A stretch of 64,000 bases of DNA. Source: Acuticoccus sediminis. Lineage in GTDB: Bacteria > Pseudomonadota > Alphaproteobacteria > Rhizobiales > Amorphaceae. Of this stretch, positions 35,249 to 43,249 are shown one piece after another. The DNA is taken from contig NZ_QHHQ01000004.1 of assembly GCF_003258595.1 (NCBI RefSeq), forward strand, positions 248,001 through 312,000, read 5' to 3'. The position numbers and the translations under genes are program-made. Position 1 is the first letter of the stretch; each line of letters begins with the position of its first letter. Under the pieces are notes generated by a model. That model saw nothing but the letters and a program-made list of their open reading frames with translations. It did not search any database and was not told the DNA's origin.

Positions 35249-35839
35249 ATGCAATTCCTTGCGTCCCTCCTCGCGCGCGCCCTCGTCCCGCTGGGGCTCG
35301 CGGTGTTTGCCGTGATCTACTTCGATCAGGCCGGCAAGATCCGCTCGCTCTACAATATCGGCCCGGTCGGCCCGAGCGACTATCCCAAGCTCCTCGCCGT
35401 CGCCCTCGGCCTCGCGCTCGTCGCCGTCGTCGTGACGGACGCGTCGAGCCGCCGCCGCAAGGACGAGGTCCGGACCGCGCCGGTCGACTGGGGCGGCCTC
35501 GCGGCGGCCGGACTCGTCATCGTGGCCTCCGCGCTCTACGTCGCGCTCTTCCGGACCACGGGCTTCCTGATCTCCACCGGCCTTTACGCGCTGGCGCTCC
35601 TCGCCATCTTCTCCCGGCTCACCCTGAGGCCCGTGAGGGCGATCGTTCAGGCCGCCGTGCTGGTCGGGCTCGTCTATTTCCTCTTCGGCGTCCTCTTCGA
35701 CGTGCGGCTCCCCGAGAGCCCGTCGGTCGACGCCCTCCTCTCGCGCATCGAGGCGCTGGTCTCCGGTCCCGACGCCGCGCCCCCTGCCGCCGGGACGGGC
35801 GCGGCCTCCGGCACCCCTGCCAAGGGGGACGCGCGATGA
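35249..35839 (+). CDS. Tripartite tricarboxylate transporter small subunit (TctB family)
   Basis: A 196-residue membrane protein with four helices (about 7-25, 47-63, 83-102, 105-150). IYFDQAGKIRSLYNIGPVGPSDYPKLLAV resembles the TctB N-terminal region with its conserved G-P-S/D-PK stretch. ATG 35249 is chosen; GTG 35243 two codons earlier is possible, and neither has a strong ribosome site. The soluble Pro/Ala-rich tail (about 165-196) is longer than needed. Its stop overlaps tctA as ATGA. A 244-base gap separates it from tctC. Confidence 0.82.
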   Translation: MQFLASLLARALVPLGLAVFAVIYFDQAGKIRSLYNIGPVGPSDYPKLLAVALGLALVAVVVTDASSRRRKDEVRTAPVDWGGLAAAGLVIVASALYVALFRTTGFLISTGLYALALLAIFSRLTLRPVRAIVQAAVLVGLVYFLFGVLFDVRLPESPSVDALLSRIEALVSGPDAAPPAAGTGAASGTPAKGDAR

Positions 35840-37356
35840 CCTACCTCGTCGACGTCCTCTCCGGCGGCGCGGCGCTGTTCCAGCCGGCGGTGCTCGGCTT
35901 CATGGTGCTGGGCTTCCTGATCGGCACCTTCTTCGGCGCCGTGCCCGGGCTGACGGCGGTGCTCGCCATCGCGCTGCTGCTCCCCTTCACGTACAGCCTC
36001 GACCCGGTCAGCGCGCTCGTCATGTGCGCGTCGATCTTCATGGCGGGAATGTACGCCGGGTCCATCACCGCGACGACGGTCAACATCCCCGGCGCGCCCT
36101 CCTCGGTAATGACCGCGATCGAGGGCTACCGCCTGATGCAGCGCGGCGAAGGGGCGAACGCGCTGGGGCACGCCGCGTTCGCCTCCATGCTCGGCGGGGC
36201 GGTCGGGGCGGTGCTCCTCCTCGTCTCGATGCCGATCACGGCCGAGCTCGCCCTTCTCATCAAGACGCCGGGCAAGTTCTCGCTGATCCTCTTCGCGCTC
36301 GTCGTCATCGTCGTGGCGCAGCGCGGCGAGGTGGCGAAGGCGTCGGTCGCGGCGATCCTCGGCGCGATGATCGCCACCATCGGCGTCGACGTGATGCAGC
36401 CGGTGCCGCGGTTCGCGTTCGGGACCGAGACGCTGGTGGAGGGCATCGACCTCATGCCGCTCATCATCGGAACGTTCGCGATCAGCGAGATCATGATCCA
36501 GGCGCAGACGCGCGACGACCCCGCCCTCATCGCCGCCGCGGGACGGGCGGCGCGCGCGCTCCGCCGCCGCGACTTCGTGCCGAAATGGCGCGAGATCCGC
36601 GAGATCGGCCTCTTCACCTACGCCAAGAGCGCGCTGATCGGCTACTTCGTCGGCGTGCTGCCGGGGGCCGGCGGGTCGATGGCCGCGTTCGTCTCCTACG
36701 CCGAGGCGATGCGGGTCTCGAAGTCGAGCGGCCAGTTCGGCAAGGGGAGCCGGGAAGGGATCGCCGCCGCCGAGTGCGCCAACAACTCGATGTGCGGCGG
36801 CGCCTTCGTGCCGATGCTGATGTTCGGCATTCCCGGCGATCCGACCACGGCCGTGGTGCTCGGCGTCCTCGTCATCAACGGGCTGCAGCCGGGACCGCAG
36901 CTCCTGACGAACCAGACGGAGCTCATCGGGCCGATGATCGGCTCGCTGTTCTTCAGCGCGCTGGTCCTGATCCCGCTGTCGCTGTTCCTGTTCGGCCCGT
37001 TCTTCGTGCGGATCGTGTCGATCAGCCGGCCGCCGCTCTATACGGCGATCGCGCTGGTGGCGCTGGTCGGCGCCTATGTGGCGACCACGTCGATCGTGCA
37101 GATGGCGCTGACGCTGGTGTTCGGCGTGCTGGCGTTCATCTTGCGCCGCGCGGGCTACCCGACCGTAACGCTGCTGCTCGGCTTCATCCTCGGGCCGAGC
37201 CTCGAGGAATATCTCCGACGGTCGCTATCGCTCAGCAAGGGCGACCCGACGATCTTCCTGACGAGCCCGGACAGCCTCGCCTTCCTGGCGCTGACGGTGG
37301 TGTTCGTCGTCATGCTGACCCGGCCGCGCCGCCCTGCCCCGCTCGAGCCGGCCTGA
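35836..37356 (+). CDS. Tripartite tricarboxylate transporter large permease (TctA family)
   Basis: A 506-residue permease with about twelve membrane segments. Both TctA signatures are clear: GTFFGAVPGLTAVLAIALLLPFTY near the N-terminus and YFVGVLPGAGGSMAAFVSYAEA in the middle, with MAGMYAGSITATTVNIPGAPSS and FGIPGDPTTAVVLGVLVINGLQPGP completing the inverted-repeat core. It overlaps tctB by four bases. It ends this plus-strand run; the next gene is 331 bases away behind a palindrome. Confidence 0.94.
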   Translation: MTYLVDVLSGGAALFQPAVLGFMVLGFLIGTFFGAVPGLTAVLAIALLLPFTYSLDPVSALVMCASIFMAGMYAGSITATTVNIPGAPSSVMTAIEGYRLMQRGEGANALGHAAFASMLGGAVGAVLLLVSMPITAELALLIKTPGKFSLILFALVVIVVAQRGEVAKASVAAILGAMIATIGVDVMQPVPRFAFGTETLVEGIDLMPLIIGTFAISEIMIQAQTRDDPALIAAAGRAARALRRRDFVPKWREIREIGLFTYAKSALIGYFVGVLPGAGGSMAAFVSYAEAMRVSKSSGQFGKGSREGIAAAECANNSMCGGAFVPMLMFGIPGDPTTAVVLGVLVINGLQPGPQLLTNQTELIGPMIGSLFFSALVLIPLSLFLFGPFFVRIVSISRPPLYTAIALVALVGAYVATTSIVQMALTLVFGVLAFILRRAGYPTVTLLLGFILGPSLEEYLRRSLSLSKGDPTIFLTSPDSLAFLALTVVFVVMLTRPRRPAPLEPA

Positions 37357-37687
37357 GGCGGCCGGCCAGGCGCCGCCGCGACGGGAGACGGTCGCCGCGC
37401 TCCGCCAGGCGGCGAGACGGGCCGGGGCCGGCGTTTCGCACCCGTCCGGCGTGACCACGATCATGGCGTCGATGCGGGTGGCGCCGACTTCGGGCGGGAT
37501 GATCATCGGCTCCATGCGGACGCCCATGCCGGCCCCGACCACGGCCGCGCATAGCCGCGACGATCGGGCAAGTTATTGCCCAATCGAGCGGCAGATCCGG
37601 CAGGTGACCAATTCGTTGACAGGTCCGGCGCGGTGTGGTCGTGTCGCGTCACATTCGCGCCGAAATCCCTGGGAGTTGGGTCCGCAC
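37357..37687. other. Intergenic control region of the NitT-type ABC operon
   Basis: No gene in 331 bases. It holds the dyad at 37561-37586 and, 29 bases beyond it, TTGACA (37616-37621) with a weak -10 (TCGTGT, 37639-37644) at 17-base spacing, a plausible promoter for the ABC transporter. GGGAG lies near 37673 before the ATG at 37688. Confidence 0.45.
37561..37586. promoter_or_regulatory. 26-bp dyad, candidate operator
   Basis: GGGCAA (37566-37571), four-base centre GTTA, TTGCCC (37576-37581), with flanking CGAT/ATCG arms (37561-37564, 37583-37586) and one mismatch pair. It lies just upstream of a TTGACA box and about 100 bases before the solute-binding protein gene. The regulator is unknown; no regulator gene is adjacent. 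Confidence 0.6.
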
Positions 37688-38638
37688 ATGCGTCAGAATT
37701 TCATCCGCACCTTGGCCGTTGCCGCCACCGCCAGCATGGGTCTGACCGCTACGGCCTCAGCCGCCGACGTGGCCATCGGCATGAGCGGGTGGACCGGGTT
37801 CGGCCCCCTCACGCTGGCCAAGGAAGCCGGCCTCTTCGAGAAGGCGGGCGTCGACGTCGACATCAAGAAGATCCCGCAGAAGGACCGCCACCTCGCCATC
37901 GCCTCGGGCGACATCCAGTGCGCGGCGACCACGGTGGAGACCTTCATGATCTGGAACGCCAACGGCGTGCCGATCAAGCAGCTCTTCCAGCTCGACATGT
38001 CGCACGGCGCCGACGGCATGGCGACGCGGAGCGACATCGCCTCGATCGCCGACCTCAAGGGCAAGACCATCGCCGCCTCCGCCCCCGGCACCTCGCCCTA
38101 CTTCGTGCTCGCGTGGATGCTGAACGAGAACGGCCTCACCCTCGACGACGTGACGGTCGTGAACCTCGAGCCGTCGGCCGCGGCGCAGGCCTTCATCGCC
38201 GGCCAGAACGACGCCGCGATGACCTACGAGCCGTACCTCTCCGCCGTGCGTGACGCGCCGGACTCCGGCAAGATCATGGCAACCACCCTCGACTACCCGG
38301 TCGTGATGGACACCTTCGGCTGCACGCCCGACTTCATCGAGGAGCATCCCGACCTCGTCCGCGCGCTCGCCGACGGCTACTACGCCGCGCTCGACATGAT
38401 CGAGAGCGACCCGGAGAAGGCCTACGAGATCATGGGCGCGGACGTGAACCAGTCCGGCGAGGCGTTCGGCAAGTCGGCCGGCTACCTGGAGTGGCAGGGC
38501 CGCGAGGCGAGCGACGCCTTCATGTCCGGCGGCATCCAGGAGTTCTACTCCAAGGCCGGCCCGCTCCTGATGGAGATCGGCACCATCCGCGAGATCCCGG
38601 ACACCGACTCGCTGATCGACACGAGCTGGAAGAACTGA
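37688..38638 (+). CDS. NitT/TauT-type ABC transporter substrate-binding protein
   Basis: A 316-residue periplasmic receptor of the SsuA/TauA/ThiY fold. Signal peptide at 1-25 (GLTATASAAD), then VAIGMSGWTGFGPLTLAKEAGLFEKAG and SGDIQCAATTVETFMIW, typical of this family. ATG 37688 follows GGGAG. With the permease and ATPase downstream it forms a full importer. Family members take taurine, sulfonates, nitrate, urea or pyrimidines; the aldehyde dehydrogenase downstream hints at a compound degraded through an aldehyde, such as a sulfonate or amine, but this is inference. Confidence 0.88.
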   Translation: MRQNFIRTLAVAATASMGLTATASAADVAIGMSGWTGFGPLTLAKEAGLFEKAGVDVDIKKIPQKDRHLAIASGDIQCAATTVETFMIWNANGVPIKQLFQLDMSHGADGMATRSDIASIADLKGKTIAASAPGTSPYFVLAWMLNENGLTLDDVTVVNLEPSAAAQAFIAGQNDAAMTYEPYLSAVRDAPDSGKIMATTLDYPVVMDTFGCTPDFIEEHPDLVRALADGYYAALDMIESDPEKAYEIMGADVNQSGEAFGKSAGYLEWQGREASDAFMSGGIQEFYSKAGPLLMEIGTIREIPDTDSLIDTSWKN

Positions 38639-38669
38639 ACCTGACCCGCTGAAGGCCGGCCCGGACCTC

Positions 38670-39527
38670 GTGAACCAATCTCCTGTCGGCGCCGACGACG
38701 GCGCCAGTGAAGTCGCCGGGCCCGAGGCTCCGGCGCCGAGGCGGTCGTGGCGCATGCGCCCGCTGACGCCGGTATCCTCCTCGGCGCGGGTCGTCCTCGG
38801 CCTCGCCTTCTTCGTTCTTTTCGTCGTGGGCTGGTCGATCGCGACCTTCGGCGGCTTCGTCTCCACCATCTTCCTGGCGAGCCCGGTGAAGATGGTGAAC
38901 GAGGGCTGGCTGCTCCTCACCAAGTACGGCTTCTCCTACGACATCGCGATCACCGTCTGGCGCGTGTTCGGCGGCTTCGTCATGGCGACGGTGATCGCCG
39001 TGCCGCTCGGCATCCTGATGGGCGCATACAAGCCGATCGAGGCGTTCTTCGAGCCGTTCGTCTCGTTCGCGCGCTATCTGCCCGCGTCGGCCTTCATTCC
39101 GCTCCTCATCCTGTGGGCGGGCATCGGCGAGATGCAGAAGCTCCTCGTCATCTTCATCGGCGCGGTGTTCCAGATCATCCTGATGGTCGCGGTCGCGGTC
39201 GGCTCGACGCGGCGCGACCTCGTCGAGGCGGCCTACACGCTCGGCACCGGCGACACGGGCGTGGTGCGCCACGTGATGCTTCCCTACGCGGCGCCGCAGA
39301 TCGCGGAGATCCTGCGCCTCGTCCTCGGTTGGGCGTGGACCTACGTCATCGTCGCCGAGCTGATCGGCTCCTCCGCCGGCATCGGCCACATGATCGTCGA
39401 CAGTCAGGCGCTCCTGAACACTGGGCAGATCATCTTCGGCATCATCGTCATCGGCCTCATCGGCCTCGTTTCCGACTTCGCGTTCAAGGCGCTGAACCGC
39501 CGGCTCTTCCCGTGGAGCCTCGCGTGA
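38670..39527 (+). CDS. NitT/TauT-type ABC transporter permease
   Basis: A 285-residue BPD-type permease with six membrane segments. VWRVFGGFVMATVIAVPLGILMG is the first conserved block, and EAAYTLGTGDTGVVRHVMLPYAAPQI is the EAA loop that docks the ATPase. GTG 38670 is the start; it sits 31 bases after the binding-protein stop. Its stop overlaps the ATPase start as GTGA. Confidence 0.92.
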   Translation: MNQSPVGADDGASEVAGPEAPAPRRSWRMRPLTPVSSSARVVLGLAFFVLFVVGWSIATFGGFVSTIFLASPVKMVNEGWLLLTKYGFSYDIAITVWRVFGGFVMATVIAVPLGILMGAYKPIEAFFEPFVSFARYLPASAFIPLLILWAGIGEMQKLLVIFIGAVFQIILMVAVAVGSTRRDLVEAAYTLGTGDTGVVRHVMLPYAAPQIAEILRLVLGWAWTYVIVAELIGSSAGIGHMIVDSQALLNTGQIIFGIIVIGLIGLVSDFAFKALNRRLFPWSLA

Positions 39528-40315
39528 ACGGGCCCGCCGCGACGCACGTCTCCATCGAGGGCGTGCGGCGGACCTTCCCGGCCAAGCGGGGCGGCACGCC
39601 GACCGAGGCGCTCTCCCCCATCGACCTCACCGTCCGGCGCAACGACTTCGTGACGATCCTCGGCCCGTCGGGATGCGGCAAGTCCACGTTGCTGCGCATC
39701 GTCGCCGGGCTCGACACCCCGACCGCCGGGCGCGTCAGTGTCGCGGGGCGCGTGGTGACGGGGCCGGGCCCCGACCGCGGGATGGTGTTCCAGTCCTACA
39801 CGCTGTTCCCCTGGCTGACGGTGGCGGACAACATCGCCTTCGGACTGCGCCGCAAGGGCGTGCCGAAACGGCGGCAGCAGGAGACCGTCGACTTCTACCT
39901 CGACAAGACGGGCCTCTCCGGTTTCGCCAATCACCTCCCCCGCGAGCTGTCGGGCGGCATGCAGCAGCGCGTCGCCATCGCCCGCGCCCTCGCCAACGAT
40001 CCGGACATCCTGCTTCTGGACGAGCCGTTCGGCGCGCTCGACAACCAGACCCGCGGCCTGATGCAGGAGCTGCTCCTCAAGATCTGGGAGGAGGACCAGA
40101 AGACCGTCCTCTTCGTCACCCATGACATCGAGGAGGCGATCTTCCTCGCCAGCCGCTGCATCGTCATGACGGCGCGCCCGGGCCGCATCAAGGCCGACGT
40201 CACGATCGACCTCGGCCGCCCGCGCGACTACCACATGAAGACCGCGCCGGAGCTCCTCGCCTACAAGGAGCAGCTCACGGAGGAGATCCGCGCCGAGGCG
40301 ATCAAGGCCCTCTGA
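39524..40315 (+). CDS. NitT/TauT-type ABC transporter ATP-binding protein
   Basis: A 263-residue ATPase. Walker A GPSGCGKST (about 47-55), Q-loop MVFQSYTLFPWLTV, signature LSGGMQQR, Walker B DILLLDEPFGALD and the H-loop VTHDIEEA are all present, in the SsuB/TauB style. GTG 39524 overlaps the permease stop; the longer frame upstream is the permease's shadow. It completes the importer. Confidence 0.94.
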   Translation: MNGPAATHVSIEGVRRTFPAKRGGTPTEALSPIDLTVRRNDFVTILGPSGCGKSTLLRIVAGLDTPTAGRVSVAGRVVTGPGPDRGMVFQSYTLFPWLTVADNIAFGLRRKGVPKRRQQETVDFYLDKTGLSGFANHLPRELSGGMQQRVAIARALANDPDILLLDEPFGALDNQTRGLMQELLLKIWEEDQKTVLFVTHDIEEAIFLASRCIVMTARPGRIKADVTIDLGRPRDYHMKTAPELLAYKEQLTEEIRAEAIKAL

Positions 40316-40520
40316 CGCGCGCCCCGCAGGGCCGGACCCGGGTGCTCCCCGCCGGGCGGGCCGCGCGCCGGCCGCCGAGATGCCGGCGTGTACGACCGCG
40401 CAGCGATTGCTCTATGGAAGGTGGCGTGACACACCGCCGCCGGGGTCGCACCCGGCCGTGCGTCCCGTCCATCCCGCACCCGGTCCTTGTGCCGGGCGCA
40501 TCAGACATCGAGCGCAAACC

Positions 40521-41900
40521 ATGACTGTCCTGAAGTGTATCTCGCCTATCGACGGAGCGGTGGTCGCGACCCGTGAGACGCTGGGCACCGACGAGGCCCG
40601 GGCGCGCGTCGCGGCGGCGCGTAAGGCCCAGGCGGAGTGGGCCGCGCGGCCGCTTCGGGAGCGCGTTGAGCTCGTCCAGGCCGGTGTCGCCGCCGTCGGC
40701 GCGATGAACGACGAGATCGTCCCGGAGCTCGCCCGGATGATGGGCCGGCCGGTGCGCTACGGCGGCGAGTTCCGCGGCGTCGAGGAACGCGCGAGCTACA
40801 TGGCCGGCATCGCGCAGGAGGCGCTGGCCGACATCGAGGTCGGCGACGACGCGAACTTCCGGCGCCTGATCAAGCGCGTGCCGCACGGGCTCGTCCTCGT
40901 CATCGCGCCGTGGAACTACCCCTACATGACGGCCATCAACAGCGTCGCCCCGGCGCTGATCGCCGGCAATGCGGTGATGCTGAAGCACGCGACGCAGACG
41001 CTCCTCGTCGGCGAGCGGATGGCCCGCGCCTTCGCCTCGGCGGGCGTTCCCGAGGCGGTGTTCCAGAACGTCTTCCTCACCCACGAGACCGCCGCGGAGC
41101 TCATCGCCGGGGGCGCGTTCGACTTCATCAACTTCACCGGTTCGGTCGCGGGCGGCAAGGCGATCGAGACGGCGGCGGCCGGCACCTTCACCGGCCTCGG
41201 CCTCGAGCTCGGCGGCAAGGATCCGGGCTACGTCATGGAGGACGCCGACCTCGACGCGGCGGCGGACACGCTGATCGACGGCGCGATGTTCAACTCGGGC
41301 CAGTGCTGCTGCGGGATCGAGCGCATCTACGTCCACGAGAGCCGCTTCGACGCCTTCCTGGAGAAGGCCGTCGCCATCGTTCGCGGCTACCGCCTCGGCG
41401 ATCCCCTCGACCCGGAGACGACGATCGGCCCGATGGCGCACGTGCGCTTCGCCAGGACCGTGCGCGATCAGGTCGGCGAGGCGCTGGCCGCCGGCGCGGC
41501 AGCCCACATCCCGACGCTGCCGGGTGACGACGGCGGCGCGTACCTCTCGCCGCAGATCCTGAGGAACGTCACGCACGACATGCGGGTGATGCGGGAGGAG
41601 ACCTTCGGCCCGGTGGTCGGCATCATGCCGGTGCGCGACGACGACGAGGCCGTCCGCCTGATGAACGACAGCGACTACGGCCTGACCGCCTCGCTCTGGA
41701 CCCGCGACATCGACCGCGCGATGCGGGTGGGCGACAGGGTCGAGACCGGGACGGTCTTCATGAACCGCGCCGACTACCTGGACCCGAGCCTGTGCTGGAC
41801 CGGGTGCAAGGACACCGGCCGCGGCGGATCGCTGTCGATCATCGGCTACCACAACCTCACGCGGCCGAAGTCCTTCCACCTGAAGAAGCCGGCGCAGTAA
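40521..41900 (+). CDS. NAD(P)-dependent aldehyde dehydrogenase
   Basis: A 459-residue aldehyde dehydrogenase. The substrate Asn is N132 (APWNYP), the general base E229 (LELGGKDPGY) and the nucleophile C263 in SGQCCCGIER, where three consecutive cysteines occupy 262-264. ATG 40521 is used; the upstream open frame lacks a family N-terminus. It lies 205 bases after the ABC transporter ATPase on the same strand and may oxidise an aldehyde derived from the imported compound. Substrate is unknown. Confidence 0.88.
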   Translation: MTVLKCISPIDGAVVATRETLGTDEARARVAAARKAQAEWAARPLRERVELVQAGVAAVGAMNDEIVPELARMMGRPVRYGGEFRGVEERASYMAGIAQEALADIEVGDDANFRRLIKRVPHGLVLVIAPWNYPYMTAINSVAPALIAGNAVMLKHATQTLLVGERMARAFASAGVPEAVFQNVFLTHETAAELIAGGAFDFINFTGSVAGGKAIETAAAGTFTGLGLELGGKDPGYVMEDADLDAAADTLIDGAMFNSGQCCCGIERIYVHESRFDAFLEKAVAIVRGYRLGDPLDPETTIGPMAHVRFARTVRDQVGEALAAGAAAHIPTLPGDDGGAYLSPQILRNVTHDMRVMREETFGPVVGIMPVRDDDEAVRLMNDSDYGLTASLWTRDIDRAMRVGDRVETGTVFMNRADYLDPSLCWTGCKDTGRGGSLSIIGYHNLTRPKSFHLKKPAQ

Positions 41901-42109
41901 CCGGACGATCCGGTTCAGCCGTCCCGGCCCACGGCGCCGACCATTCAAGGCTCGGCCGGCGTCCGCCCCCGCGGGCGCGCGGCAGCGCCGGCACAGATCC
42001 CCGCCCCACGTCCCAAGGAACCGATGACGAGGCCGGCCTCCCCCGGTGGACATTGACCCGAATTCTTTTCAAGATGCCGGTTCGATAATAATATAGGGAG
42101 GCTAATGCC

Positions 42110-43207
42110 ATGAAAAGACGTACATTTCTGAAGACCGCGGGTGGCGTCGCCGCCGTCGCTAGCAGCGCTAGTCTTGCCACACCCGCGATTTCTCAGAATC
42201 GCGTCGAATGGCGAATGGTGACGACCTGGCCGAAGAACTTCCCGGGCCAGGGCACGAGCGCGGAACGCCTGGCCAAGACGATCGGCGAGGCGACGGATGG
42301 CCGGCTGACCATCAAGGTCTACGGCGCCGGCGAGCTCGTCCCGGCGTTCGAGAGCTTCGACGCGGTGGTCAGCGGCGCGGCCGACTGCATGCACGCCACG
42401 CCCTACTACTGGAAGAACAAGTCCGCCGCGCTGAACTTCTTCTCCACCGTCCCCTACGGCCTCACCACCATCGAATTGAACTCGTGGCTGAAGTTCGGCG
42501 GCGGCCAGGAGCTGTGGGACCGGGTGTACGACCAGTTCGGCCTCAAGGCGTGGTCCGCCGGGTCGACGGGCGTGCAGATGGGAGGCTGGTACAACAAGGA
42601 GATCAACTCCGTCGCCGACCTCCAGGGCCTCAAGATGCGCATCCCCGGCCTCGGCGGCGAGGCGCTGCAGAAGCTGGGCGTGACCACGATCAGCCTCCCC
42701 GTCGGCGAGATCTTCTCCTCGCTGCAGTCCGGCGCGATCGACGCGACAGAGTGGGTCGGCCCGTTCAACGACCTCGCCCCCGGCTTCTACAAGGTGGCGA
42801 AGTACTACTACTGGCCCGGCATGCACGAGCCCGGCACCGGTGCGGAGTTCACCGTCTCGAAGGAGAAGTTCGCCGCGCTTCCGAAGGACGTGCAGGTCAT
42901 CGTCGCCGCCTGCGCCGGTGACGAGAGCGAGCGCTTCTCGGCCGAGTTCCACTATCGCAACGGTGGCGCCCTCGACACGCTGGTGCGCGAGCACGGCGTG
43001 CAGCTGAAGCGCTTCCCCAAGGACGTCCTCGAGGCGTGGGGCCAGGCCTCGGGAGAGGTGATCGCGGCGCTGCGCGAGTCCGACGACGAGCTGACCCGCG
43101 AGACGGTCGAGTCCTTCCTGAAGGCGCGGCGCGAGCTGATGGCCTGGAGCCGCATCGGCGACCAGGCGTTCATGAACGCGCGTCTCCTCGACTACCAGTA
43201 CGGCTGA
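42110..43207 (+). CDS. TRAP solute receptor, TakP-like, Tat-exported
   Basis: A 365-residue DctP-family receptor resembling TakP, which binds 2-oxo acids. A twin-arginine signal (KRRTFLKTAGG, 2-12) indicates Tat export. MVTTWPKNFPGQGTSAERLAK, NSVADLQGLKMRIPGLGG and GSTGVQMGGWYNKEI are strongly TakP-like, with the receptor's conserved arginine in KMRIPG. GGGAGG at 42095-42100 precedes the ATG. It converges with the dctM/dctQ pair at 43250-45489; as no other free permease exists here, they probably work together. The upstream 100 bases are AT-rich (GATAATAATATA near 42084). Confidence 0.9.
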   Translation: MKRRTFLKTAGGVAAVASSASLATPAISQNRVEWRMVTTWPKNFPGQGTSAERLAKTIGEATDGRLTIKVYGAGELVPAFESFDAVVSGAADCMHATPYYWKNKSAALNFFSTVPYGLTTIELNSWLKFGGGQELWDRVYDQFGLKAWSAGSTGVQMGGWYNKEINSVADLQGLKMRIPGLGGEALQKLGVTTISLPVGEIFSSLQSGAIDATEWVGPFNDLAPGFYKVAKYYYWPGMHEPGTGAEFTVSKEKFAALPKDVQVIVAACAGDESERFSAEFHYRNGGALDTLVREHGVQLKRFPKDVLEAWGQASGEVIAALRESDDELTRETVESFLKARRELMAWSRIGDQAFMNARLLDYQYG

Positions 43208-43249
43208 GCCGAACTCGCCGGGCCGCCCACGGCGGCCCGGCGTCCCTGA

